A stretch of DNA of 64,000 bases from contig CAMTWK010000021.1 in assembly GCA_947085425.1 (NCBI GenBank), positions 176,041 to 240,040 on the forward strand, in the 5' to 3' direction. This stretch comes from UKL13-2 sp947085425 (GTDB lineage: Bacteria > Pseudomonadota > Gammaproteobacteria > Burkholderiales > Usitatibacteraceae). The notes beneath the pieces were generated by a model. That model was given only the letters and a program-made list of their open reading frames with translations. It was not told the origin of the DNA and ran no database searches. Position numbers and translations under genes: made by a program. Positions 9,464 through 18,895 of this stretch are shown piece by piece; positions within the stretch are counted from its first letter, which is position 1, and every line of letters starts with the position of its first letter.

Positions 9464-11293
9464 TTACTTTGTTTTTCGTTGCGGCGGCAAATCGGTGCAC
9501 ACGCCTTCATACAATTCCGCAGCCATGCCAATGGTTTCGCCGAGTGTCGGATGCGGGTGAATGGTTTTGCCGATGTCGGTCGCGTCACAGCCCATTTCAA
9601 TGGCGAGCGCGATCTCGCCGATCATGTCACCGGCGTGGGTGCCGACGATGCCGCCGCCGATCACACGATGGGTTTCAAGGTCGACAATCAGTTTGGTGAA
9701 ACCCTCATCACGGCCATTGGCAATCGCCCGGCCGGATGCCGCCCACGGAAAGACACTCTTGCCAAACTTGATGTCCTTGGCCTTGCAGCTTTCTTCGGTC
9801 TCACCAACCCATGCCACTTCGGGATCGGTGTAGGCGACACTCGGAATCACCCGCGCATCAAAAAATGTTTTTTGGCCGGCAGCGGCTTCGGCGGCAACGT
9901 GGCCTTCGTGCACCGCCTTGTGCGCCAGCATCGGTTGGCCAACAATGTCACCGATCGCAAAAATATGCGCAACGTTGGTGCGCAATTGATTGTCGACAGT
10001 AATGAAGCCACGCTCGGTCACCGCCACACCGGCCTTATCCGCGCCAATTTTTTTGCCGTTTGGTGCACGGCCAACACACATCAGCGCCATGTCGTAACGC
10101 ACCGGATCGCCACGTTTGCCATCCGCAGTTTCAAAGGTGACATATATGCCGTCGGTCTTGGCATCGACTGCCACGGTTTTGGTGTTGAGCATAATATTGT
10201 CGAAGCGTGGCGCATTCAATTTTTGCCAGACTTTGACCAGGTCACGATCCGCGCCCTGCATCAGTCCGTCGAGCATTTCGACCACATCGAGTCGCGCTCC
10301 TAGTGTTGAATAAACGGTGCCCATTTCCAGACCGATGATGCCGCCGCCGATGATCAGCATTTTTTTCGGAATTTCTTTGAGCGCCAGTGCACCGGTCGAG
10401 TCGAGAATGCGTGGGTCGTTGGGAATAAACGGCAAACGAACCACCTGTGAACCAGCGGCAATAATCGCCTTGTCAAAACGGATCACCTTTTTCTCGCCGG
10501 TTTTTTCCTGTCCGCTGCCGGTAGTAAGTTCGACTGCAATATGGTGCGCATCGATGAATTGACCAATACCACGCACCGTCTCAACTTTGCGTGCCTTGGC
10601 CATGCCGGCCAGACCGCCGGTGAGTTTGCCGACCACTTTTTCTTTCCAGCTGCGTAATTTATCCAGATCGATTTTGGGTGCGCCAAAGCTGATGCCATGT
10701 TCGGCCAGAGCCGCGGTTTCGTCTGCCACTGCAGCGACGTGCAATAACGCTTTGGAGGGAATACAGCCGACGTTTAAACACACGCCACCAAGTTGGGCGT
10801 AACGCTCGATGAGGATGACTTTCATGCCCAGATCGGCGGCTCGAAACGCGGCCGAATATCCGCCGGGACCGGCACCCAGCACCACTATTTCACAGGAGAA
10901 GTCGACATTGCCTGCATAGGTGTTGGCGGAGGCGGCAGTGGGGATCGGGGTGGGGATTGGCGCCATTGTAGGTCCGGACGGCGCGTTGGTTGTTGGTGCT
11001 GTGTTTTTTTCCAGAGCGGATGTTGCCGCCACAGATGTTGCCGCAGCGGTGGTAGCCGACTCCAGTACCAACAGCAGCGAGCCTTCTGAAACCCTGTCGC
11101 CGGTTTTGACTTTTAATTCTTTAATCACGCCGGCGTATGGCGACGGAATCTCCATGGTCGCCTTGTCACTCTCGAGTGACAGCAGTGAGTCTTCTTTTTT
11201 GACGGTGTCACCGGCCTTAACCAATATTTCGATGACTGGAATATCTTGGAAGTCGCCGATGTCGGGAACGGTAACGTTTATCAGGTTTGACAT
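9464..11293 (-). CDS. lpdA: Dihydrolipoyl dehydrogenase (E3) with N-terminal lipoyl domain, 609 aa
   Basis: E3 re-oxidises the dihydrolipoyl arms of the pyruvate dehydrogenase complex with NAD+. Residues 1-80 are a lipoyl domain with the lipoylation lysine K44 in the ESDKAT motif. An Ala/Thr/Pro-rich linker follows to about 130. The FAD-binding GAGPGG is at about 140-145, the redox-active pair GGVCLNVGC has C172 and C177, and a second nucleotide-binding GGGIIGLEMG follows. The C-terminal interface domain contains the HPHPTLGE motif with the catalytic His-Glu pair. A lipoyl domain fused to E3 is the known arrangement in several betaproteobacteria such as Neisseria. The gene begins 8 bp after the aceF stop, so aceE-aceF-lpdA form one operon dedicated to PDH. 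Confidence 0.97.
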   Translation of the reverse strand: MSNLINVTVPDIGDFQDIPVIEILVKAGDTVKKEDSLLSLESDKATMEIPSPYAGVIKELKVKTGDRVSEGSLLLVLESATTAAATSVAATSALEKNTAPTTNAPSGPTMAPIPTPIPTAASANTYAGNVDFSCEIVVLGAGPGGYSAAFRAADLGMKVILIERYAQLGGVCLNVGCIPSKALLHVAAVADETAALAEHGISFGAPKIDLDKLRSWKEKVVGKLTGGLAGMAKARKVETVRGIGQFIDAHHIAVELTTGSGQEKTGEKKVIRFDKAIIAAGSQVVRLPFIPNDPRILDSTGALALKEIPKKMLIIGGGIIGLEMGTVYSTLGARLDVVEMLDGLMQGADRDLVKVWQKLNAPRFDNIMLNTKTVAVDAKTDGIYVTFETADGKRGDPVRYDMALMCVGRAPNGKKIGADKAGVAVTERGFITVDNQLRTNVAHIFAIGDIVGQPMLAHKAVHEGHVAAEAAAGQKTFFDARVIPSVAYTDPEVAWVGETEESCKAKDIKFGKSVFPWAASGRAIANGRDEGFTKLIVDLETHRVIGGGIVGTHAGDMIGEIALAIEMGCDATDIGKTIHPHPTLGETIGMAAELYEGVCTDLPPQRKTK

Positions 11294-11301
11294 GCCGGCT
11301 C

Positions 11302-12624
11302 CTAAAGTACCAGTCGGCGAATGTCGCCCATCACGCTGGCAAGGTAGGTGGTGAAGCGCGCACCGGAAGCGCCATCGACCACCCGGTGGTCATACGAAAG
11401 AGACATCGGCAGAATCATGCGCGGCACAAACTCTTTGCCATTCCAGACCGGCTTCATCGCCGATTTGGACACGCCGAGTATGGCCACTTCCGGCGCATTG
11501 ATAATCGGCGTGAAGTACGAACCGCCGATGCCGCCGAGTGAAGAAATGGAAAAACAGCCGCCGGACATTTCTGCCGGCGACAATTTGCCTTCGCGCGCCT
11601 TAAGCGCCAACTCGGCGGACTCCCTGGCAATGTCGATCACCGATTTTTGATCGGCATTACGAATGACCGGCACCACCAATCCATTCGGTGTATCGGCCGC
11701 AAAACCGATGTTGAAATAATGTTTCAAAATCAGATTTTCACCACCCGGTTCGAGTGAGGAATTAAATTCCGGAAACTTCTTTAAGGCCGCAACACTCGCC
11801 TTGATGAGGAACGCGAGCATGGTTAATTTGACGCCGGCTTTGGCGATTTCTTCGTTGGTTTTGACCCGGAATGCCTCGACATCGGTAATGTCCGCGTCGT
11901 CTTGCTGCGTGACGTGCGGAATCATCATCCAGTTGCGGGTGAGATTGTTGCCGGATAGTTTTTTGATGCGCGAAAGGGCACGGGTTTCAATTTCGCCGAA
12001 CTTGCTGAAATCGATGTGCGGCATCTCCGGCATCGCAAAGCCGCCGCCAGCGCCCGCGGATTTGGTATTTGCCAAGGTGGCTTTAACGTAGCCCTTGACG
12101 TCGCCTTCGGTGATGCGGCCCTTATTGCTGGTGCCCTTTACCTTGGACAGGTCAACACCAAATTCGCGCGCCAACTTGCGAATGGATGGTGAAGCGTGCA
12201 CATTAACCGGCACGTTGCCGCTGCCGGTTGTTTGCACGGCAGGCGCGGCAGGCACGGGTGCGGGCGCAGATTTGGGCGGAGGTGCGGCGACAGCGCTCGC
12301 GGGTGCGGCAGTCGCCGCAGCCGGTGCCAATGGTGCAGATGGTGCTGATGATGATTGAGTTGCCGGTGCGGCGACCGCTGCTGCGGCGGCATCAACAATC
12401 AATACCAACACCCCTTCCGACACCTTGTCACCGAGCGCCACTTTGATTTCTTTGACCACACCGTTGACCGGCGACGGTACTTCCATGGTCGCTTTGTCAC
12501 TTTCCAGCGAGACCAGGGAATCTTCCTTTTTAACGGTGTCACCGACCCTGACCAAAATTTCAATCACCGGAATATCTTTGAAATCGCCGATGTCGGGTAC
12601 TTTCACTTCCACGAGATTTGCCAC
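11302..12624 (-). CDS. aceF: Dihydrolipoyllysine acetyltransferase (PDH E2), 440 aa
   Basis: E2 transfers the acetyl group from E1 to CoA and forms the core of the complex. There is one N-terminal lipoyl domain (K44 in ESDKATM), a long Ala/Pro/Ser-rich swinging linker (about 80-150), a peripheral subunit-binding domain beginning SPSIRKLAREFGVDLSKV, and the catalytic acyltransferase domain ending with the active-site HRVVDG (H413, D417). A single lipoyl domain is fewer than the three of E. coli AceF, and the E3 supplies another. I use a GTG start at 12624 because a strong GAGGAG site lies six bases upstream. An upstream TTG at 12639 would include that site inside the coding region. Confidence 0.96.
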   Translation of the reverse strand: MANLVEVKVPDIGDFKDIPVIEILVRVGDTVKKEDSLVSLESDKATMEVPSPVNGVVKEIKVALGDKVSEGVLVLIVDAAAAAVAAPATQSSSAPSAPLAPAAATAAPASAVAAPPPKSAPAPVPAAPAVQTTGSGNVPVNVHASPSIRKLAREFGVDLSKVKGTSNKGRITEGDVKGYVKATLANTKSAGAGGGFAMPEMPHIDFSKFGEIETRALSRIKKLSGNNLTRNWMMIPHVTQQDDADITDVEAFRVKTNEEIAKAGVKLTMLAFLIKASVAALKKFPEFNSSLEPGGENLILKHYFNIGFAADTPNGLVVPVIRNADQKSVIDIARESAELALKAREGKLSPAEMSGGCFSISSLGGIGGSYFTPIINAPEVAILGVSKSAMKPVWNGKEFVPRMILPMSLSYDHRVVDGASGARFTTYLASVMGDIRRLVL

Positions 12625-12637
12625 GCAATCTCTCCTC
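12625..12637 (-). promoter_or_regulatory. Ribosome binding site fixing the GTG start of aceF
   Basis: On the minus strand GAGGAGA (12631-12637) sits six bases before GTG at 12624. The same GAGGAGA plus six-base spacing precedes the aceE ATG (15397-15403), which supports both start assignments. Confidence 0.75.
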
Positions 12638-12717
12638 AAGCATTTTTTATTTGACAGTCACCACGATTACCCTGGGACCGAATATTCGCTACATTGAAAA
12701 TTGCCCTGGTCGTTCGG

Positions 12718-15390
12718 TTAGACCGTCCACGGCGCGGGTTTGGTGGCATCAATGTCGTATTTTTTGATGGCTTCACTGACCGTTTTCAGCGGTATTTGTC
12801 CTTCGTCCGCCAAAGCCTTGAGTGACGCCACCACCACGTAATAACGGTTGACCTCGAAAAACTTGCGCAATTGTTTGCGTGTGTCCGAGCGACCAAATCC
12901 ATCCGTGCCCAACACCGTAAACCGGCGATCGTTCACGTACGGTCGGATCTGATCGGCAAAGGAGCGCATGTAGTCGGTCGAGGCAATTGCCGGACCCTTG
13001 CGGCCCTTCAGCAATTGCGCCACGTGTGACAACTGTGGTGACGCTTCCGGATTGAGCAGGTTCTGGCGTTCGGTCGCCATGCCGTCGCGGCGTAACTCGG
13101 TAAACGAGGTGCAACTCCAAATATCCGATACCACGCCCCAGTCGAGCTCAAGCAACTCTGCTGCGGCAATCACTTCACGCAATATGGTGCCGGAGCCCAT
13201 CAGCTGTACACGCGGCTTTTTGGTTTCTTTTGATTCACGGAATAAATACATGCCTTTGAGAATATCCTCATTGACACCAACCGGCATGGCCGGATGGCTG
13301 TAATTTTCGTTCATTACTGTGATGTAGTAATAAATGTGCTCCATTTTTTCGTACATGCGTTTTAAGCCGTCATGCATGATCACTGCGAGCTCGTAGCTAA
13401 ACGTCGGGTCGTAGGAAATGCAATTCGGGATGGTCGCGGCCATTAAATGCGAGTGACCATCTTCGTGCTGCAGGCCTTCACCGTTCAGTGTGGTGCGGCC
13501 GGCGGTGCCACCGAGTAAAAAGCCGCGTGCCTGCATATCACCCGCCGCCCATGCCAAGTCGCCGATGCGTTGGAATCCAAACATCGAATAAAAGATAAAA
13601 AACGGAATCATGTGCTGGCCATGATTGGCATAACTGGTGCCGGCCGCCATCCATGAACAGAACGCGCCCGCTTCATTTATTCCCTCCTGCAGAATTTGCC
13701 CCGCCTTGTCTTCTTTGTAAAACATCAATTCGCCCGAGTCGACCGGTTCATACAACTGTCCGACCGAGGAATAAATACCAAGCTGGCGAAACAGACCTTC
13801 CATGCCGAAGGTGCGTGATTCGTCGGCAACAATCGGCACCAAACGCGGGCCGAGTTCTTTGTCGCGTATCAGAGCGGAAAACGCCCGCACAAATGCCATG
13901 GTGGTGGAGATTTCCCGCTCTTCGGTTGACTTGAGCAATGCATCAAAAATCGTCAGGTCGGGAATTTTTAGTGCCGGGATATTCGGGAAACGCACCGGCA
14001 ACGAGCCGCCAAGTTTTTCACGTGCAGCCTTCAGGTACTGAATCTCCGGGGAGTCGTCCGGTGGTTTGTAAAACGGCACATCGGCGATCACATCATCCGA
14101 TATTGGAATGCTGAAACGGTCACGAAATTGTTTGAGCGAACCCAAGTCCATCTTCTTGAGTTGATGGGTGACGTTTTGGCCTTCACCCGATTTGCCCATG
14201 CCATAACCCTTGACCGTTTTGGCGAGAATGATAGTCGGCTGGCCCTTGTGTTTGACCGCAGAGGAATACGCAGCATAGACCTTGTACGGATCGTGTCCGC
14301 CGCGATTCAGGCGCCAAATGTCTTCGTCCGACATCGTTGACACCATTTTTTCCAATTCCGGATACTTGCCGAAAAACTCTTTGCGCACATAGGCGCCATC
14401 ACGGGCTTTGTAGTTTTGGTATTCGCCGTCGACTGCCTCCATCATGCGCGCCTTGAGCGTGCCGTCGTTGTCTTTTGCGAGTAATGGATCCCAATATCGG
14501 CCCCAAATTACTTTTAATACATTCCAACCTGCACCCCGAAAATCACTTTCCAATTCCTGGATGATTTTGCCGTTGCCGCGTACCGGGCCGTCGAGCCGTT
14601 GCAAATTACAGTTCACCACAAAAATCAGATTGTCCAGGCCTTCGCGTGCCGCCAATGAAATCGCACCGAGTGACTCCGGTTCATCCATTTCGCCGTCGCC
14701 CATAAACGCCCACACTTTGCGGCCTTCGGTATTGACGATTCCGCGGTTATGCAGATACTTCATGAAGCGGGCCTGATAAATCGCCTGTAATGGTCCCAGT
14801 CCCATCGACACGGTCGCGAATTGCCAGAAGTCAGGCATCAACCAAGGGTGCGGGTACGATGAAATACCTTCGCCGTTGACTTCGCGGCGGAAGTTTTCCA
14901 TTTGTTCTTCGGAGATGCGACCTTCGAGGAACGCGCGCGCATACACTCCTGGGGCAGAGTGACCCTGCATGTAAATCAAATCGCCGCCGTGGGCTTTCGA
15001 AGGGGCGTGCCAAAAATGATCAAAACCGACGTCATACAAAGTTGCCGCCGACTGAAAGCTGGCGATGTGCCCGCCAAGCTCGGACGATTCCTTGTTCGCG
15101 CGCAGCACCGTTGCGACAGCATTCCAGCGAATCAGCGAACGAATGCGGTGTTCCATGTCCTGATCACCAGGCAACAAATCCTCGGCGTGGGCCGGGATAG
15201 TGTTGATGTAGGCGGTATTGGGCGAATAGGGCAGGTTGGTGCCTGATCGACGGGCTTTGTCAATCAGCGACTCGAGCAGGAAGTGCGCCCGCTCCGGGCC
15301 CTCCACTTCCAGCACAGCATCCAACGCGTCCAGCCATTCACGGGTTTCTTGCGGGTCAATATCGTCTTGCAGAAAGGCGGAACGATCCAT
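12718..15390 (-). CDS. aceE: Pyruvate dehydrogenase E1 component, homodimeric type, 890 aa
   Basis: This thiamine-diphosphate enzyme decarboxylates pyruvate and reductively acetylates the E2 lipoyl arm. The length matches the single-chain E1 of proteobacteria (about 887 residues in E. coli). The ThDP/Mg motif GDGEMDEPES followed downstream by NCNLQRLDG is present. The N-terminal DIDPQETREWLDAL block, which binds E2 in this family, is intact. The start is the ATG at 15390 with a GAGGAG site six bases upstream. The 17 extra codons before it are discarded. This is the first gene of the aceE-aceF-lpdA operon. About 640 bp separate it from the divergent PP2C gene, so the PDH promoter should lie there. 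No PdhR-like operator was recognised. Confidence 0.97.
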   Translation of the reverse strand: MDRSAFLQDDIDPQETREWLDALDAVLEVEGPERAHFLLESLIDKARRSGTNLPYSPNTAYINTIPAHAEDLLPGDQDMEHRIRSLIRWNAVATVLRANKESSELGGHIASFQSAATLYDVGFDHFWHAPSKAHGGDLIYMQGHSAPGVYARAFLEGRISEEQMENFRREVNGEGISSYPHPWLMPDFWQFATVSMGLGPLQAIYQARFMKYLHNRGIVNTEGRKVWAFMGDGEMDEPESLGAISLAAREGLDNLIFVVNCNLQRLDGPVRGNGKIIQELESDFRGAGWNVLKVIWGRYWDPLLAKDNDGTLKARMMEAVDGEYQNYKARDGAYVRKEFFGKYPELEKMVSTMSDEDIWRLNRGGHDPYKVYAAYSSAVKHKGQPTIILAKTVKGYGMGKSGEGQNVTHQLKKMDLGSLKQFRDRFSIPISDDVIADVPFYKPPDDSPEIQYLKAAREKLGGSLPVRFPNIPALKIPDLTIFDALLKSTEEREISTTMAFVRAFSALIRDKELGPRLVPIVADESRTFGMEGLFRQLGIYSSVGQLYEPVDSGELMFYKEDKAGQILQEGINEAGAFCSWMAAGTSYANHGQHMIPFFIFYSMFGFQRIGDLAWAAGDMQARGFLLGGTAGRTTLNGEGLQHEDGHSHLMAATIPNCISYDPTFSYELAVIMHDGLKRMYEKMEHIYYYITVMNENYSHPAMPVGVNEDILKGMYLFRESKETKKPRVQLMGSGTILREVIAAAELLELDWGVVSDIWSCTSFTELRRDGMATERQNLLNPEASPQLSHVAQLLKGRKGPAIASTDYMRSFADQIRPYVNDRRFTVLGTDGFGRSDTRKQLRKFFEVNRYYVVVASLKALADEGQIPLKTVSEAIKKYDIDATKPAPWTV

Positions 15391-16030
15391 CGCCAGTCTC
15401 CTCATTTTGTAAAAGATTATTAGATGACTATTAGAACGCAATAATTCACCCGACGCTATTGCTGATCATCAAACAATGAGCACAGTGCCTGTGAATTTAG
15501 ATTCGAAATAGGCCGGGCGACCGACGGCGTAAGGTCGGATGTGAAACTTGTGGCGGAAAATCGATTGTGGGCCACACACTCGCGTGGCGACCATCGGATG
15601 TCACCTTTTTTGTGCGGTCGAATCAACCTTGGTGCAGATTGGATTTGCATTTTTCATTTGTACGCTCTTGCAGCATGGGACGAAAATCGGTGGTCAAACG
15701 CCATGTCTGGTGCGGAAAACAGCAAAATACGATGGATTTATTGGCGCATTGGGCGCAAATTTGTCGAAATGCCTGCGAATTTTAATTTTTATTCAATATA
15801 ATCAATCGGTTGCGGTTGCTTCCCGAATTGTTTATTAAAAAACATTTTTAAGCTATTATTCTTGAAAGTGTTTACGTCAAAAAATCGATTTGCTGGATTC
15901 AATTAGTTTCGGGATTTATCAGCAAAGTCAGGCGTGTTGATTTGAAGAAATTGGCTTTGCGCAAAATAGAATAGAAAACGGTGTGCGTGGTGTCATTGCG
16001 CATAGATCAGAATTGCCTCGGGGGGGCATT
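15391..16030. other. Divergent intergenic region between aceE and the PP2C gene
   Basis: This 640-bp stretch is the promoter region for both the leftward PDH operon and the rightward signalling cluster. Bases 15780-15860 are AT-rich with several runs of A and T, consistent with promoter DNA. No convincing gene, RNA gene or known operator was found. The short open frames here overlap each other and resemble no family. Confidence 0.5.
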
Positions 16031-16855
16031 GTGGCGCTGACAAATGCTTTACAAATAACGAGTGCAACCGACTCCGGACGGGTTCGGGGGCACAATGAGG
16101 ACTGCGTCGAGTCCAGACCGGAAATCGGTTTGGTGGTGCTTGCCGATGGCATGGGTGGATACAATGCCGGTGAAGTCGCCAGCGGCATGGCGACCTCCTT
16201 GATTTGTGCCGGGCTTGGTCAGTCTTGGACAGCCGAACGGCTCGCCAAGTTGGATCGTGACGGCGCAATCGTGCTTTCGAAGCAATTGTTGCAGCAGCAC
16301 GTGTCTGAGGCGAATCGCGCCATCTTTGATGCCGCGCAAAAAGATCCGCAATGTGCCGGTATGGGAACCACGCTGGTGGCTTGTTTGTTCTACGATAATT
16401 TTGTCACGGTGGGACACATTGGTGACTCGCGGCTATATCGGATGCGCAATGATGCGCTGCAGCTCATTACCCGTGATCACTCATTGTTGCAGGAGCAAAT
16501 TGACTCCGGCTTGATTTCAGAAGAAGAGGCGCGTTCATCGCACAATAGAAATTTGGTTACCCGTGCAGTCGGCATCGATCCGGAAGTCGAAACCGAAGTT
16601 CAAACGTGTGATGCTGCAGTAGGTGATATTTATTTGCTGTGCTCGGATGGTTTGAATGACATGATCGAGGATGAAGAAATTCAAATGACCCTGATCGCCT
16701 TGCAGTCCAATCTTGAATTGACCGGGCAACAGCTGGTTCAGGCGGCCAATGACGCAGGCGGACGCGATAACGTGTCGGTAATGTTGATTAAAGTGTTGAA
16801 GAGTTTCCCAGTGCAGCGTGGTTTTTGGGCGAAGTTAAAGTCGTATTTTGCATAA
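16031..16855 (+). CDS. PP2C-family (Stp1-like) protein serine/threonine phosphatase, 274 aa
   Basis: This is a metal-dependent phosphatase removing phosphate from Ser/Thr. The PP2C motifs occur in order: RGHNEDC, VLADGMGGYNAGEVAS (metal-binding Asp), GMGTTLVAC, HIGDSRLYR, CSDGLNDMIED and GGRDNVSVMLIK. The start is uncertain. A GTG at 16031 is preceded by a G-rich run (16021-16026), while a GTG at 15983 in the same frame adds 16 residues of no family character. A FHA gene follows 68 bp later. A PP2C-FHA pair usually belongs to a Ser/Thr phospho-signalling circuit, but no protein kinase gene is present in this window. Confidence 0.9.
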   Translation: MALTNALQITSATDSGRVRGHNEDCVESRPEIGLVVLADGMGGYNAGEVASGMATSLICAGLGQSWTAERLAKLDRDGAIVLSKQLLQQHVSEANRAIFDAAQKDPQCAGMGTTLVACLFYDNFVTVGHIGDSRLYRMRNDALQLITRDHSLLQEQIDSGLISEEEARSSHNRNLVTRAVGIDPEVETEVQTCDAAVGDIYLLCSDGLNDMIEDEEIQMTLIALQSNLELTGQQLVQAANDAGGRDNVSVMLIKVLKSFPVQRGFWAKLKSYFA

Positions 16856-16923
16856 CAGGCAATTTCGTTTTTTTTCGCTTTTAATGCCACACATGTGCAA
16901 CGTTTATTACTAAGGTTACGATC

Positions 16924-17739
16924 ATGGCAAAACTGATTTTGAGTGTCGACGGAACAATTCTGAAGGAGATTTCGCTCGCGAAGGAGCGAACAACCTTGGG
17001 ACGAAAGCCGCACAATGATATTCAAGTGGACAATTTGGCTGTCTCCGGCGAACACGCCGCGATCATCACCATTTTGAATGATTCGTTTATCGAGGATTTG
17101 AATTCGACCAACGGCACGCTGGTCAATGGCAAGCCGATAAAAAAACATTTTCTGCAGAACAATGACGTAATCGAGATTGGCAAACACAAGCTCAAATATT
17201 TTAATGACACGCCGGTGCAGACTGCCGCCGCCGACTTTGAGCGCACCATGATTATTCGCAAACCTGCCGCCGCGCCTTCCGCGCCTTCTTTGTCTGCAAC
17301 CGCGTCAATGCCCGCGATGCCCAACGCCGCTGCGCAGGCACCGAATACGTCTGACACTCAGACCAACATGCGGGCATTCAGCCCTGCCGCACCTCTGCCG
17401 CTCACGCCTGCGCCGACACCGGTGCGTGCGCCGGCTGCACCCCCGCCTGCCGCCGTGCCGGTCGCAGGCACAGGACGTGAGGCGGCAATTCAAGTCCTGT
17501 CCGGCGCCGCCGCGGGAAGAACGCTGGATTTAACGAAGAATTTGACGACGATTGGCAAGCCGGGTGTACAGGTGGCGGTCATTACCCGCCGTCCGGCTGG
17601 ATTTTTTATCACACACGTTGAGGGCGCGGCCTTTCCAACCATTAACGGCATTGCGTTGGGTGCTCAGGCGCAACAACTCGGTGACCACGATATGATTGAA
17701 ATTGCCGGTGTCAAAATGGACTTTTTCTTTCGGTCATAA
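16924..17739 (+). CDS. FHA domain protein, 271 aa
   Basis: Residues 1-95 form a forkhead-associated phosphothreonine-binding domain, with the typical TLGRKPHNDIQ, VSGEHAAI and DLNSTNGTLVNGKPI motifs. A Pro/Ala-rich linker (about 115-185) leads to a second compact domain (about 190-271) that looks like a degenerate FHA fold: the GxTL and TIGKPG strands remain but the SxxH motif is lost. The protein probably acts as a phospho-dependent adaptor for the upstream PP2C and downstream GAF-PilB proteins. This is inferred from context. The approximately 300 bp that follow (17740-18038) contain no recognisable gene. Confidence 0.85.
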   Translation: MAKLILSVDGTILKEISLAKERTTLGRKPHNDIQVDNLAVSGEHAAIITILNDSFIEDLNSTNGTLVNGKPIKKHFLQNNDVIEIGKHKLKYFNDTPVQTAAADFERTMIIRKPAAAPSAPSLSATASMPAMPNAAAQAPNTSDTQTNMRAFSPAAPLPLTPAPTPVRAPAAPPPAAVPVAGTGREAAIQVLSGAAAGRTLDLTKNLTTIGKPGVQVAVITRRPAGFFITHVEGAAFPTINGIALGAQAQQLGDHDMIEIAGVKMDFFFRS

Positions 17740-18038
17740 AGTTAACGAATAGCGATTTTTCTGTCCGCGAATGGCAGGAAGATTGGTCGGGAAGATGGTC
17801 GTGGTGTATTGGCGTGCGGGACGCGGATGGTCGTGAATCGATATCAACAGGGCGGATATTAAGCCGGTTGGTTTGGATGCTGGCGACCCCGATGCTGATT
17901 CGGTCAACGATGTTGTCTAGTGTGAGGTTCGACACTGTGTGATTTTGTGGTCGGGAGCATAATTGCAGTTTGCATTTGGCGCGCCGTCCGGCCAATCCGT
18001 CCGGATGCCAACTCGATTATTGAAGCGGTAAATCATTC

Positions 18039-18803
18039 ATGAGAATAAAAATACTCGGCTGCAGCGGCGGGATTGGCGGTGATCTGCGGACTACGTCGTT
18101 TTTAGTAGATCACGACATTTTGATTGACGCCGGTACTGGGGTGGGCGATCTTTCGATCGAAGACCTCGCCAAGATCGATCATATCTTTATTACCCATTCG
18201 CACCTTGATCACGTTACCAGTATTCCATTTTTGGTCGATACGGTATGTGGCATGCGTAATAAGCCGATTACGTTGTATGGCACAGCAGAAACACTGCAAA
18301 TCATTAAAGATCATATTTTTAACTGGAAGATTTGGCCGGACTTTTCCGTAATTCCAACCCCGGAGTCCGCGTTTATGGCCTATCGAACCATTCGCGTTGG
18401 CGAGCCGGTGAGTCTGGGCAGCAGGACATTTACCGCAATCCCTGCGGAACATGTTGTGCCTGCGGTTGGTTACCTGATGGATAGCGGTGAGGCACGGTTG
18501 ATTTTTAGTGGTGACACCACTCTGAACGATGCCTTGTGGGACATTGCCAACGCCACCAAGAATTTGAAGTACCTCATTATCGAAACAGCATTTCCAAACA
18601 AAGAGCACGCGCTTGCAGTGGTATCCAAACATCTTTGCCCCAGTATGCTCGGTGAGGAACTGGCAAAATTGACGCGCCCGGTGGAAATTCTGGTGACACA
18701 CCTTAAGCCAAGCGAAGTTAACCTGACCATGAGTGAAATCGGCCGCAATGCCGGCAAGTGGCGCCCGCGCATGCTTGAGCAAGGCATGGAGCTGTTTATT
18801 TGA
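18039..18803 (+). CDS. Metallo-beta-lactamase-fold hydrolase, possible cyclic-nucleotide phosphodiesterase, 254 aa
   Basis: The metal-binding motif THSHLDH is at residues 52-58, followed by an AEH motif and a SGDTT strand that supply later ligands. The overall layout, with N-terminal MRIKILGCSGG and no C-terminal beta-CASP insert, resembles proteins annotated as class II 3',5'-cyclic-nucleotide phosphodiesterases in betaproteobacteria. An RNase Z-like role is less likely at this length and context. Placement between FHA and GAF-PilB genes suggests turnover of a second messenger sensed by the GAF domains. That is a hypothesis. Confidence 0.75.
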   Translation: MRIKILGCSGGIGGDLRTTSFLVDHDILIDAGTGVGDLSIEDLAKIDHIFITHSHLDHVTSIPFLVDTVCGMRNKPITLYGTAETLQIIKDHIFNWKIWPDFSVIPTPESAFMAYRTIRVGEPVSLGSRTFTAIPAEHVVPAVGYLMDSGEARLIFSGDTTLNDALWDIANATKNLKYLIIETAFPNKEHALAVVSKHLCPSMLGEELAKLTRPVEILVTHLKPSEVNLTMSEIGRNAGKWRPRMLEQGMELFI

Positions 18804-18895
18804 CGAGCGTGGCCGGGATAGTTATTGATCAATGCAGACCGGCGAGCAATTATTTAGTATTGATGACGATAAAAAATGGTAAAACGAGGCCCTAG

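Noticed and set aside
17711..17995. 94-codon open frame on the minus strand between FHA and MBL-fold genes
   Set aside because: No family similarity, no ribosome site, and partial overlap with the end of the FHA gene on the opposite strand.
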